64,000 bases of DNA from JAUWKC01 sp035529895 (GTDB lineage: Bacteria; Planctomycetota; Phycisphaerae; Sedimentisphaerales; Anaerobacaceae), in NCBI GenBank assembly GCA_035529895.1, contig DATKVV010000032.1, forward strand, positions 1-64,000, given 5' to 3'. This document shows, one piece after another, positions 1-8,307 of the stretch (position 1 is the first letter of the stretch; every line of letters begins with the position of its first letter). Under the pieces are notes generated by a model that saw only the letters and a program-made list of their open reading frames with translations, did no database searches and was not told the DNA's origin. Made by a program: the position numbers and the translations under genes.

Positions 1-132
1 GCCTGCGCCACCTGTCGTCTGCAAGGGCGTAGTGTTATTGAGTATTTGCGTAATGCATGTCGTTGTCATTTGGATGGTATTCCATCTCCATCGTTAATAA
101 AAACCACAGCCTGTTTAGCCAAAACCGCGTGA
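1..132 (+). pseudogene. IS66-like transposase, C-terminal fragment
   Basis: Reading from base 1 gives a 43-residue open frame ending at TGA (130-132). It contains TCRLQGRSVIEYL followed by a P-rich tail (GIPSPSL). This resembles the C-terminus of IS66-family transposases, where a T-C-x-x-Q-G-R-S-V-x-E-x-L segment precedes a short basic, proline-containing end. The rest of the element lies outside the window, so it may be intact upstream or a remnant. The next bases are broken thioredoxin-fold genes, which suggests an insertion or rearrangement at this point. Family assignment rests on this short tail only. Confidence 0.6.
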
Positions 133-148
133 ACGCTTACAGAAAAAC

Positions 149-352
149 AATATCCCGTTCACGGTCGGGATGATTCAAGCCGACGAAGAAAAGACCCGCT
201 TTGCCTGGGGCGTCAAATCCCTTCCCTGGCTGATTCTGACCGACCGAGAACACATAGTTCGTTTTGAGGGGTTCTCGCTGGAAGAGCTGGATGAGAGACT
301 GGAACAGCTTGCTCCCAAGCCGGCCGAAACCAAGGGTGCGTCGGCGAACTGA
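149..352 (+). pseudogene. TlpA/thioredoxin-fold protein, C-terminal remnant
   Basis: The open frame reads NIPFTVGMIQADEE, then AWGVKSLPWLILTD and a terminal helix rich in Glu and Leu. This is the typical second half of a TlpA-like thioredoxin fold: the cis-Pro strand (SLPWLILTD), a beta hairpin and the C-terminal helix. The CxxC half is missing. An in-frame stop lies just upstream (116-118), and the first ATG at 170 has no ribosome binding site, so I treat it as a relic rather than a 60-residue gene. It sits between an IS66-like transposase end and a second thioredoxin-fold relic. Confidence 0.6.
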
Positions 353-583
353 AACTCTCCCTGCCGGTTCTGCTCGACTCGATGGAGGGCGTCGCCGAGA
401 AGGCCTACCGGGGCCGGCCCGACCGCATATGTATCGTCGACCTCGACGGGAAGGGTGGCTTACTACAGCAAACGCGGCCCTCGCGGCTTCAAGCCTAAAG
501 AAGCTGACGAAGCCCTCAAAAAACTCTTGGCCGACGGGGGCAGCGTTGAGAATGACCTTACGCCCCCACCGAATGCGAAATGA
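331..583 (+). pseudogene. Deiodinase-like thioredoxin-fold protein, frameshifted C-terminal remnant
   Basis: In one frame the sequence reads CVGELKLSLPVLLDSMEG, then AYRGRPDRICIVDLDG. After one extra G near position 450 it continues in another frame as KVAYYSKRGPRGFKPKEADE and on to TGA at 581-583. This order (LPVLxDxMxG, W/RPDRxxxxDxxGKxAY, GPxGFKPxE) is that of the iodothyronine-deiodinase-like family found in many planctomycetes. The N-terminal half with the catalytic Cys or Sec is absent. With a frameshift and no start it is a relic. In animals the family is Sec-dependent, which is notable beside this Sec locus, but the residue that would decide it is missing. Confidence 0.55.
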
Positions 584-739
584 AGGCCTGAGTCTGCTCT
601 AAGATGAGATTTGGGCGATTATTCGGGGAAAAAGGGAAATTTTTGTAATAAAATCTGTTCAGCGGGGTCTAAATTAAGGACGAATACGGTGTCTATGCGT
701 TATAGTAGAACTGCTGCGCGTCTTCAAAAAGGCGAGAAA

Positions 740-3028
740 ATGATGGAAAAAGTGAAGGTTTATCTGGTGATTATGGGGGTTTTGGGGCTTTTGTCTCTGG
801 CTGGCTTTGTGCTGGCCGAGGATGGGGCCGAGCCTGTTGAGCCGCGACCGAGGGTCACCGGGACGGCAAAAGATCAGGCAGGAAATCCTGTGGCTGGTGT
901 TCAGATTGGTGTTTTGTCGGTGATGCGGACACCGCCTACGACGCTAACCGATGCCGCAGGCAAATTCGACATTGGCGGCTGGAAACCCGGGTTGGAGCCT
1001 TCTGACGGTATATGTTTGATTGCCAGACAAATAAAGCTTAATCTGGCGGCGCGTCTCGACTTACCCCAGGGATCTAACAGGGAAGATATCGACTTTGAGC
1101 TTGCGCCTGCCATTTCTTGGAGAGGAACAGTGACGGACCCTGATAATAAGCCTATCGGCAGAGCAAGAGTCTCGATCGTAATGGGCACCTGGGAGGACGA
1201 TCCTTTGGACGGTGCAGTCACGGATATTAAGGGCCGGTACGAGTTCAAAGCCATGCCTCAAAGGCAAGAATACTTTATCCGCGCCGAGGCTGAAGGATAT
1301 GGTCGCGGAAAGGTCTCTACCGGCCTGATTAACAACACCAAAGACATTGGCGAAGTCCAGCAAATCATTCTGAAACCGGCGAACATGTCGGTTTCCGGTG
1401 TTGTTATTGATGTTGACGGCAGGCCCGTTCCGAACGCCGAGGTCCAAATAAGCACCCCCGGCACGGGCCAGCCGGAACGCAAGACCAAGACCGATTCTCA
1501 GGGAAGGTTCACACTCACCAGGATATGTGACGGAAGCTTTACGTTGGATGTCGGAAAAGGCCATCACCTCACGGGCTATGTCCCCAATGTGCAGGCGGGA
1601 GCCGAGGATGTGAAGATCGTGGTTTTCCAGTGGCCCCCCAAGGAACGCGTACTTGTTGAGTCGCCTTTTGAGGCGAATCCGCAAGCCGGGGTCCTCAAGT
1701 ATCGTTGGTCCGAGCGTGGCTGGTGGCGGCTGCTTGAAGGAAAAGATTCCCAGAGAATACAAATGACCACGCGCAAGCCGGCTGGGGTGAACTCGGAAAA
1801 TCTTAAGAACGACAACGTACTTTTTGGCCAATGGCACAGCCCTGCGGTCAAAGGGGGATATCGGTGGATAGCACTGGATCGCACCCACGAGCATGGCCCA
1901 TACGACCGGCTCATTATGGACACAAACGGAGACGGTCACCTTGACGATGAGATGGTGACACTCGCCTATACTATTAGCCAACCTTCCATAGAGAACTACG
2001 GGGTCGGCTTTGGAGCGGTTAGGGTACTTCTGGATGAGGATAGTGGACCTCAAATTTATCATTTGGGTTTGTTTTATCAATTCGACAGAGTGCTTTTTGC
2101 TGGATCATCGGGGTGGTATGAAGGGTATGTGACTGTTGGAGGGATTAAGCAACATTGCCTGCTTGTCGATAAGGACAGCAACGGCACGTTTGACACCAAA
2201 TCCCAGAATCCGGGCAAGTGCGACCTCATCGCGTTTGGCGAAGAAGATGGCCGCATTGTGCGTTTTGTGGGCAACTTCGTCGAGATTGATGGGGCGCTGT
2301 ACCGGCTGGACATTGCCCGCGACGGCGAATACATGAACGTGAATCTCACTGCTGCCACCGACGTTAAATTCGGCACGGTTAAGCTGCAGGGGGATATTAC
2401 CGAGTTTGCGGCAGGCGGCGAGAACGGACTGTTCGCCGTCAAGCCAACGAATGGTGTGGCCAAGCTGCCGGTGGGCAAATACCGTATCGACCACTGGCTC
2501 ATAGAGAGGGAAGATGAAAAAGGAAGAAAATGGACGCTGGAAGGGCACTCATTCGACGATTGCGGTATCTTCGAGGTCAGAGAAGGAGCGGAGATAAGCC
2601 TTTGGGTGGGTGAGCCGATTTTCGGTGGTGTGGACCAGATTAGCGAAAGGGGCACTGTATACAGTTTTGTCAATCCGAATATATGTGGCCGGTTGGGTGA
2701 ATGTTTAGAGTTGGGCCGAGGCGACGACTTTATACCAACGCAACTGCGCATCAGAAGTAAAGACGGCTCGTACGATAGGAGTTTCACCTTCGAGTATGGG
2801 TGAGGCGCTAGCCCTTCGCTCTCGTGGCGAGAGCCCAAGAACGTATCCGGGCCGTTTACTGCAACTATCGAACTGGCCGGGCCGTTCAAGCTTGAAAGTA
2901 AACCGTACCCTATAACGGCACAAGTACAGAGAGTGGCCCGGTCGAGCAACTGGCTGATAGTCTTGATAATTCTGCTTGCGGTGGCGGTTGTGGTTGGAGT
3001 CATACAAGGGAGAAAGCAGCGGACTTAA
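740..3028 (+). CDS. Putative selenoprotein (FEYG-Sec-G family), large form with carboxypeptidase-regulatory-like repeats
   Basis: This is a 762-residue secreted protein if UGA at 2801-2803 is read as Sec688. I chose ATG 740 because it follows the purine-rich AAAGGCGAG and starts a signal peptide ending near VLA-E (residue 26). Carboxypeptidase-regulatory-like beta domains lie at about 38-80, 124-195 and 215-297. A second region contains the DTNGDGHLDDE and DKDSNGTFD acidic repeats also seen in the paralogue at 13375-14763. The frame reads TFEYG-Sec-GASPSLSWREP, then a beta-rich tail and a membrane helix (about 738-755) with a basic end. The SWRxP motif has the same spacing from Sec as in the two paralogues, but their Cys at Sec+4 is Pro here. 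TAA at 3026-3028 overlaps the convergent stop of the next gene. Function unknown. Without readthrough it would be a 687-residue protein lacking the anchor. Confidence 0.85.
2801..2834 (+). promoter_or_regulatory. UGA Sec codon with SECIS-like hairpin
   Basis: Counting U of UGA as 1, bases 18-24 (GCTCTCG) pair perfectly with 28-34 (CGAGAGC) around a three-base loop TGG at 25-27. A G within the first two loop bases and a loop 16-37 nt after the UGA are features described for bacterial SECIS elements; here the distance is 21 nt. The same geometry recurs at the other four UGA codons of this window. Confidence 0.75.
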
Positions 3029-3885
3029 GTATTTGCCTGTGAGCGTTCCGGCTTCAATTCGGCCGAAGGTTTCTCCCGGTGTTGGAAGGCGCTGCCGAAA
3101 GTAAGGGCCTCGGGCCCGCAGCGGGTACATTCCAGACAGCGGATGCAGGCCGAGTCGTTGGGGCTTATTTGCGGCTGAATGCCGTATTCACACAGCTTAT
3201 GGCACCGCTTGCAGTCGTTGCATTTTTCCGGGTTAAGCCGCAGGAAGAAGGCTGAGATACGATTGAAAAGCGAAAAGAAACCACCGAGGGGACACAATAT
3301 CCTGCACCACGGCCTTTTAACAAAGAAAACTGCGACCAGGAACAATATGAGGATTGTCAATTTGAGTGCGTTTGGCCATACGATTGTCTGGCCGGCAATC
3401 GCCTGTTGCGTGATGTTGGGCACGGCCGCTTCGAGAGCCCCGGCCGGACAAATGCGGCAGATAAAAAGCGGATGTCCCTCCCCGAACAAATAGGGGACGG
3501 CCAGCACCGTGACAATAAGCACAACGTAGCGAAGATGTCCCGTCCATTTAGGCGGGTCGAACTTGCGCGTCGGCGCCCTGGCCGCCAGGTCCTGCAGAAA
3601 ACCGAACGGACACGCCCACCCGCACACGAGCGACCCAAACAACACGCCGACCACAACCAGCAAACCTATGGCAATAAAAGGAAAGATATGTATTCCACCG
3701 AACTGGGCGATGACGCCTATGGGACAGGCGAAAGTTGCCAAGGGACAGGCATAACAGTGGAACACGGGACAGCACATGCCGTGCAGGCGCAAAGCCAGCG
3801 GGTCGAGCCAAACCAAGAGAAAAATCGACTGCACCCACATTCGCCAGGGTACGAGCTTTGAGAGGAGATTGTTCTTTTTGACCAT
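3025..3885 (-). CDS. NapH/CcoG-like membrane ferredoxin (4Fe-4S)
   Basis: A polytopic membrane protein of about 286 residues that ends in a ferredoxin domain. The membrane part contains the repeated CPxG/CPxGF-type cysteine motifs (FACPIGV, CGWACPFGF, RICPAG, RILCPLGG) known from NapH-, MauN- and CcoG-type quinol or electron-transfer proteins. The C-terminal region has CNDCKRCHKLCEYG and CIRCLECTRCGPEAL, two 4Fe-4S ligand sets. It probably passes electrons across or along the cytoplasmic membrane. The start is uncertain: AGGAG at 3898-3902 suits GTG 3891 best, while ATG 3885 is conventional. The gene lies 18 nt after the small Sec protein and shares its hairpin. Its stop overlaps the convergent stop of the selenoprotein at 740-3028. 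I infer that it is an electron donor or acceptor for the small Sec protein. Confidence 0.8.
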   Translation of the reverse strand: MVKKNNLLSKLVPWRMWVQSIFLLVWLDPLALRLHGMCCPVFHCYACPLATFACPIGVIAQFGGIHIFPFIAIGLLVVVGVLFGSLVCGWACPFGFLQDLAARAPTRKFDPPKWTGHLRYVVLIVTVLAVPYLFGEGHPLFICRICPAGALEAAVPNITQQAIAGQTIVWPNALKLTILILFLVAVFFVKRPWCRILCPLGGFFSLFNRISAFFLRLNPEKCNDCKRCHKLCEYGIQPQISPNDSACIRCLECTRCGPEALTFGSAFQHREKPSAELKPERSQANT

Positions 3886-3915
3886 GGCCACCACGGTCTC
3901 CTGTTAAGCGCCTCA
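3880..3915 (-). promoter_or_regulatory. UGA Sec codon with SECIS-like hairpin overlapping the next gene's start
   Basis: From the UGA at 3915-3913, bases 18-25 (GACCGTGG) pair over 8 bp with bases 29-36 (CCATGGTC, including one G-U pair), leaving loop TGG at 26-28. The hairpin lies beyond the TAA that ends the small Sec protein three codons after the UGA. It includes the last bases of the Shine-Dalgarno region and the GTG/ATG starts of the NapH-like gene. If real, SelB binding or ribosome passage here would couple Sec decoding to translation of the downstream gene. Confidence 0.6.
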
Positions 3916-4158
3916 GGTGGGGCAGGCGCTGGGCGGCTGGCCGGTGTATGTTTTCTGCACCTGGCCCGACTCATCCCGCCTTAGCCCGCCAACGGAAACC
4001 TCTCTGATAAGTGCCGGTTCCGACTGTACATAGACCGCCGAATCCTCGTCCTGGCCTGACGAGATGGCTGTCGAATGAAAGAACAGGCCATACGCGAACA
4101 GGACTGCTCCCACAAACAGAATACATAAAACACTAATTTGTCTGCCTCGCGTTCGCAT
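3904..4158 (-). CDS. Putative small membrane-anchored selenoprotein ending C-P-T-Sec-G-A
   Basis: An 84-residue protein if UGA 3915-3913 is Sec82; it then reads Gly-Ala and stops at TAA. It has an N-terminal basic stretch and one hydrophobic helix (about residues 9-27, VLCILFVGAVLFAYGLFF), then a polar, probably extracytoplasmic segment and the tail PPSACPT-Sec-GA. The CxxU arrangement on a flexible C-terminus recalls CxxC/CxxU redox motifs and the C-terminal Sec arm of animal thioredoxin reductases; this is an analogy, not homology. The UGA is followed by GGC, as in the other four cases, and by an 8-bp hairpin with a TGG loop. It lies between tRNA-Sec and a NapH-like ferredoxin gene on the same strand. 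I do not recognise the family. If UGA is a stop, the protein ends CPT and loses only three residues. Confidence 0.65.
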
Positions 4159-4259
4159 CCGAAAAACGGCCTCCGTTGCGCAGCACCTTCTCTATTGTTT
4201 ACCTCTTATATCGGCCAATGCAGACTGAATAATCCACTGTCAGCCGCTCGCGTCAAAAA

Positions 4260-4354
4260 TGGCGGAGGCGAATGGGAATCGAACCCACCCGGGACCTTCT
4301 CGACCCCGCACTGGTTTTGAAGACCAGGAGCACCACCAGGCACCTGTCACCTCC
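4260..4354 (-). tRNA. selC: tRNA-Sec (anticodon UCA)
   Basis: The minus strand gives a 95-nt tRNA with an encoded CCA end. The eight-base acceptor arm GGAGGTGA pairs with TTCGCCTCC before G-CCA. The anticodon arm CTGGT-CTTCAAA-ACCAG carries UCA, which reads UGA. A long variable arm (GGGGTCGAGAAGGTCCC) and the T-arm GGTTCGATTCC follow. Length, 8-bp acceptor and long extra arm match bacterial tRNA-Sec. It lies 113 nt downstream of selD on the same strand and may be co-transcribed. It is direct evidence that UGA can be decoded as Sec in this organism. Confidence 0.95.
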
Positions 4355-4467
4355 ACCGCCGCCATTCTGTTTTCGCATCTTCTGCATTATACAAGATTTT
4401 ATGGACAAAACCAAATTATTAACCGGCTCGACGATGCTGCATTTTTGGCCGGTATGAAACATTGCCT

Positions 4468-6072
4468 TTACGAATTCTTGACCTTATCATAGAAAAGCAT
4501 GGTCGGCGAGCCGCCGAAACTTATGCCCATCCAGGCTGCTTCATCAATCTCATCCTCAGTAAAGCCCTTTTTCCGTGCGTTGTTCAGGTGCATCTTCAGA
4601 CACGGCTCGCATCGCGTGACCACCGACAGGGCCAGCGCGATGGCCTGCTTGGTGTAGGCGTCCAGCCTGTGCGGCGCACTTGCGGAGCTAAGGAAGTCTT
4701 TGTACCTGGCCCGAATTTGCGATATTTCAGAGCTGTCAGGCGTGACCGGAGTTTGAGCGTCTGCGCAGCACGGAACCTCCTGCCTTTGCGAACCTCCGGC
4801 GGGATCTGCCTGTGCTCGCGGCTCAGTCCCGGCCTCCACCACAGGTTTGCCTCGTCTGGGTGAAGGCATCTTCCGCGTGCCCGTGGTTTGCAGGTGAATC
4901 AGCCCTTTGCCTTTTCCAAGAACCCGGCCAATAACTGTCGCATCCGAAACGCCTTCGTTATGCAGGGCCTTCAGGAGCCTGCCGGCGTTAGCTTCTGCAA
5001 TTGCAATCAGAAGCCCTCCCGAGGTCTGCGCGTCAAAGCACATATCAATCATTTCCTGCCTCAGAGTGTCAGCGGCTCTTACCCGCCCCACGCACGATTC
5101 CTTGTTTCTCTCGATGGCCCCGGGCAGGATTCCGTCGGCGACGTATTGGAGGACGCCGGGGAACACAGGGATATCGTCCCAGGTGATTTCCACATCCACG
5201 CCGCTCGATAGCGCCATTTCCGCCAGATGCCCCATCAGGCTGAAGCCAGTCACGTCGGTGCAGGCGTGTGCGCCGAATTCGACCATTAGCCGCGACGCCG
5301 TCTTGTTCAATGTCGTCATCGAACGTGCTATCGCCTCCACACTGGCGGGGTCAGCCCTGTCAATTTGCGCGGCAAAGGCAACGATACCCGTGCCGAGGGG
5401 CTTGGTCAGAATAAGCACGTCGCCCTCGCGTGCACCGGCGTTGGTTACTATCTTGTCTTTATCTATGACGCCCGTGACGGCAAAGCCTGCCTTGATTTCG
5501 GAATCGTTAATACTGTGCCCGCCGATAACCGCCGCCCCCGCCTCGTTCATCTTGTCGATGCCGCCGCACAGAATATCGTTCATCACCTTATCGGGAACTT
5601 TGCGAACAGGAAACCCCAGAACCGAAAGCGCGGTCATCGGCGTTCCACCCATAGCATAGACGTCGCTCAGCGAATTTGCCGCCGCCACCTGCCCGAACGT
5701 GTAAGGGTCGTCCACAGAAGGCGTAAACACGTCCACCGTCTGCACGAGCGCCTTTCCATTTCCCATATCGTATATACCTGCGTCATCGCCCGCGGGGACG
5801 CCTACAAGCACACGGGGGTCATCAACGGCCGGCAGACCCTTTAGCACTTGCTTTAAGAATGCCTGGTCAATCTTCGAGGCGCAGCCGGCCTTCTCGATAA
5901 GGCGTGTCAGTCGCACCGGCCCGGTCGGCTCTTCGAGGCGCTCGCCCGCGCACAGGCATATATCCCTTTCTTTGAACAGGTCGCAGGGACAGGGCTTTTT
6001 GGGGTCGCATATACAATGGCCCAGCCTTATCGAGCGCTGCATTACGCGTTTTCTTCTTTCCCGGTCTATCAT
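4468..6072 (-). CDS. selD: Selenide, water dikinase fused to an AhpD-like domain
   Basis: SelD makes selenophosphate from selenide and ATP. The protein has 534 residues against about 350 for a usual SelD, because both ends carry extra sequence. ATG 6072 follows TTGGAGATTGG. Residues 19-41 hold six cysteines in CxC, CPC and CxC pairs, a possible metal or Se site. The SelD core starts near 52. Its catalytic segment is GCASK, so the nucleophile is Cys64 and not Sec, with the usual Lys67. ATP-binding acidic motifs (GDDAGIYDMG) and DVTGFSLMGHL follow. From about 450 the protein becomes an AhpD/carboxymuconolactone-decarboxylase-like domain with CEPCLKMH (Cys488, Cys491, His495), the CxxCxxxH peroxidase motif. 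A fused thiol redox domain could reduce selenium or protect SelD; that is inference. tRNA-Sec lies downstream and the ATPase activator gene upstream. Confidence 0.93.
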   Translation of the reverse strand: MIDRERRKRVMQRSIRLGHCICDPKKPCPCDLFKERDICLCAGERLEEPTGPVRLTRLIEKAGCASKIDQAFLKQVLKGLPAVDDPRVLVGVPAGDDAGIYDMGNGKALVQTVDVFTPSVDDPYTFGQVAAANSLSDVYAMGGTPMTALSVLGFPVRKVPDKVMNDILCGGIDKMNEAGAAVIGGHSINDSEIKAGFAVTGVIDKDKIVTNAGAREGDVLILTKPLGTGIVAFAAQIDRADPASVEAIARSMTTLNKTASRLMVEFGAHACTDVTGFSLMGHLAEMALSSGVDVEITWDDIPVFPGVLQYVADGILPGAIERNKESCVGRVRAADTLRQEMIDMCFDAQTSGGLLIAIAEANAGRLLKALHNEGVSDATVIGRVLGKGKGLIHLQTTGTRKMPSPRRGKPVVEAGTEPRAQADPAGGSQRQEVPCCADAQTPVTPDSSEISQIRARYKDFLSSASAPHRLDAYTKQAIALALSVVTRCEPCLKMHLNNARKKGFTEDEIDEAAWMGISFGGSPTMLFYDKVKNS

Positions 6073-6139
6073 TTTCCAATCTCCAAAATCCAAACTTGCG
6101 TCATTTGGCTTATCTTCGTTCTATTGCAGGGAACTGAAT

Positions 6140-6928
6140 TCATACTTGGCCTCCGTTTACTTGTTCGCAGGCCAAGATTACCGCTCCCAATGCGCCCGTC
6201 ATTTGCGGCTCAGGGGCTGCATTGACCCTTTTTCCCAGCGCCGACTCCAAAGCCTGCAGCATTCCTGAAATCCTTGCCACTCCGCCTGTGAGTACAATCG
6301 GCGAATCGAGATTCCGGCCGGCCATCGCGGCAATGCGGGCCGCGACAGCTTTTTGCACACCCGCGACGATATCCCGCCTCGCCGTGCCCGACGCGAGAAG
6401 CCCGATTATCTCGGTCTCGGCAAAAACAACGCACATGCTGCTTATAGCTGCCGGAGTATTGCTCTTGCTGGCCATTTCCCCAAGGGACTCAAGGTCCGCA
6501 TCGAGACGGCTCGCGACCACTTCAAGGAAGCGCCCCGTACCTGCCGCACAGCGGTCGTTCATCGCAAAGTCACGCACCTTGCCCGACCCGTCGAGGCGTA
6601 TCACCTTGCTGTCCTGGCCCCCTATGTCAATGACGCTCATCGCTTCCGGCGCCCTGTGGCGGACCCCAACCGCGTGACAGGTAATCTCGGTTATGGTCGT
6701 ATCGGCCAGGCTGACAATATCCCTTCCATATCCCGTCGCCACAGTTCTGCGAATGTCTCTCTTCTTAATGCCGCCTTCCTTCAGGAGCCTTTCGAAAAGT
6801 TCGAGGGTCAGCCTGTCCTGCTCGACGCCCTGGTCTCTTATCCCTTTTGCGATGACCTTTTTGCCCCCGGTCTCCATAAAGACTATTTTAATGGCCCTTG
6901 AGCCGGCGTCTATTCCCGCACAAATCAT
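6140..6928 (-). CDS. BadF/BcrA/HgdC-type ATPase activator of 2-hydroxyacyl-CoA dehydratase-like enzymes
   Basis: A 262-residue ASKHA ATPase. It opens with GIDAGSRAIKIV (phosphate-1 motif) and has DIGGQDSKVI (phosphate-2). Two cysteines, NDRCAAGTG (Cys127) and SSMC (Cys166), correspond to the ligands of the [4Fe-4S] cluster that bridges the homodimer in this family. These proteins couple ATP hydrolysis to low-potential electron delivery to double-cubane or dehydratase partners. The ATG overlaps the TGA of the upstream HgdB-like gene (ATGA), so the two are translationally coupled. The next gene downstream is selD, 67 nt away. Length and motifs are complete. The true target is probably the three-gene cluster just upstream. 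Confidence 0.88.
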   Translation of the reverse strand: MICAGIDAGSRAIKIVFMETGGKKVIAKGIRDQGVEQDRLTLELFERLLKEGGIKKRDIRRTVATGYGRDIVSLADTTITEITCHAVGVRHRAPEAMSVIDIGGQDSKVIRLDGSGKVRDFAMNDRCAAGTGRFLEVVASRLDADLESLGEMASKSNTPAAISSMCVVFAETEIIGLLASGTARRDIVAGVQKAVAARIAAMAGRNLDSPIVLTGGVARISGMLQALESALGKRVNAAPEPQMTGALGAVILACEQVNGGQV

Positions 6929-8307
6929 CTCTGTCTCCGTTCTCTTATTGTTTCTACCAGCGCTTCCAGCCGCGTACGCAGCGAAGCACGCACCGAGTCC
7001 GCCACCGGAGGCACCTCGATTTCCAGCACCGGCACCCCAAGATTATCTGCGACAATGTCACCAATAATTTCACCTTCCAGCGCACAGTGACTCGCGCCCG
7101 GAATACGACTTATCAGTACGGCCTCGGCTCCAAATCTGCCAATGTCGGCACATATTCGCTCTGCCCGGTCGACCGCCGAACCCGCCATAGGGTCGGCAAG
7201 CGCCGTTCGAGCCAAAGCTTCAGCAGGCGGCAGGTCCTCCGGAATTCTGTCAAGCGCATGACTGAACAGGTATTCCGTGCCGCATATCCTTCCGCCGCAA
7301 TCTTCCAGAAGATTCATCACCTGCAAATCCGCCACGGGATTGACCCAAAAAATTCTGGCCGCCTCAGCCGGCAGTACGCCTTGTCCGGCCTGCACACGCC
7401 TTTTAACCTCATCAACTAAATCTCTGAGCACAATAATTGTCTCGTCCCGGTCCGAACAGAAATGTATGGCGAGCATCTCCGCGATAAGCATTTCAAGGGC
7501 AGGCATAGGACATACTTCGGCGGTAAAGACAAGCTGACGAAGCTCGTCAAGATACCGGCGGACCCGGTTGGCTTTCTTGACCCCTTTGGAAAATCTCTTT
7601 TCGTCCAGATGCTGGCCTGCCAATTCCTCCAGCGCACTTTTGACCCGTTCAAGTTCCGACTTGACGAATTCAACCTGGCACCTCGGTGCTGAGAATCCTC
7701 CCGGCAGCTTTACCGCCGCCTCGTCCGGTTCGGGGCGCCGTCTGTGGGGAATTTCCCACCAGAAAATGGAATACCCGAGACTATCGAGCCGCTGCGCTAT
7801 TGCGGAGAAGTCGTCGCAGGTTGCACCCACGCTGCAAATCAACCGGTCGGGAATCGGAAAATGGGCGCCGGTGACAAAGGCCCCCAGCATAGCACGCACG
7901 GGGCAAAATGACTCGTCTATCCCGAGCGAGTCCGCTATTGTCAACAACCCCGCGCTGAGTTCCATCACGCACGGAATCCACCAGGCACCATCCGGATAGA
8001 AGGCCACTACGTTGTCCAGCGAATATGCCATGACCGGCACCGTGCCGAGGTCCTTCATAGTTCCAACGATTTTCTTGCCTTCGGCTCGCGCCCTGTGCAG
8101 CCGTTCTTCCTCGGTCAGCAGAAAATTCCACAGCCTGAGTGACGCCGCAGAGTTGTCGTATCTAAGTCTCAAGAGTCGGTAATCTCCCTCCTCCACGTGT
8201 CGGCTGATGGGGCCGCCATAATCCGGCTCGCGCAGGCCAGCCCGTCGCAACCGCTCATAGTGTCCGTCCCATTCCTTAAGAGTAATCTGCCTCGGTTGGC
8301 TGTTCAT
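6925..8307 (-). CDS. 2-hydroxyacyl-CoA dehydratase/BcrC-HgdB-like protein
   Basis: A 460-residue protein. I chose ATG 8307 because it overlaps the upstream TGA as ATGA. The N-terminal part contains KIVGTMKDLGTVP and a region with GATCDDFSAIAQRL; the C-terminal part contains CGGRICGTEYLF and ends VRASLRTRLEALVE, the repeated Rossmann-like lobe order of the HgdB/BcrC/FldB family. The family reduces or dehydrates small substrates using an Fe-S cluster with three Cys ligands, after activation by the ATPase encoded next. Scattered Cys residues are present, but I cannot assign ligands with certainty. It is one of three family members here, so a heteromeric complex is likely. Confidence 0.7.
   Translation of the reverse strand: MNSQPRQITLKEWDGHYERLRRAGLREPDYGGPISRHVEEGDYRLLRLRYDNSAASLRLWNFLLTEEERLHRARAEGKKIVGTMKDLGTVPVMAYSLDNVVAFYPDGAWWIPCVMELSAGLLTIADSLGIDESFCPVRAMLGAFVTGAHFPIPDRLICSVGATCDDFSAIAQRLDSLGYSIFWWEIPHRRRPEPDEAAVKLPGGFSAPRCQVEFVKSELERVKSALEELAGQHLDEKRFSKGVKKANRVRRYLDELRQLVFTAEVCPMPALEMLIAEMLAIHFCSDRDETIIVLRDLVDEVKRRVQAGQGVLPAEAARIFWVNPVADLQVMNLLEDCGGRICGTEYLFSHALDRIPEDLPPAEALARTALADPMAGSAVDRAERICADIGRFGAEAVLISRIPGASHCALEGEIIGDIVADNLGVPVLEIEVPPVADSVRASLRTRLEALVETIRERRQR

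Noticed and set aside
2077..3003. 308-residue minus-strand frame opposite the first selenoprotein
   Set aside because: It is a Ser/Pro-rich shadow of the plus-strand gene with no motifs or ribosome site.
4259..4492. Short plus-strand frames over 4259-4492
   Set aside because: They are antisense to tRNA-Sec and the end of selD.
6080..6142. Possible Sec at the end of the ATPase activator gene (TGA 6142-6140)
   Set aside because: The family is complete at this point, the next codon is not GGC, and the extension is short with no family likeness.
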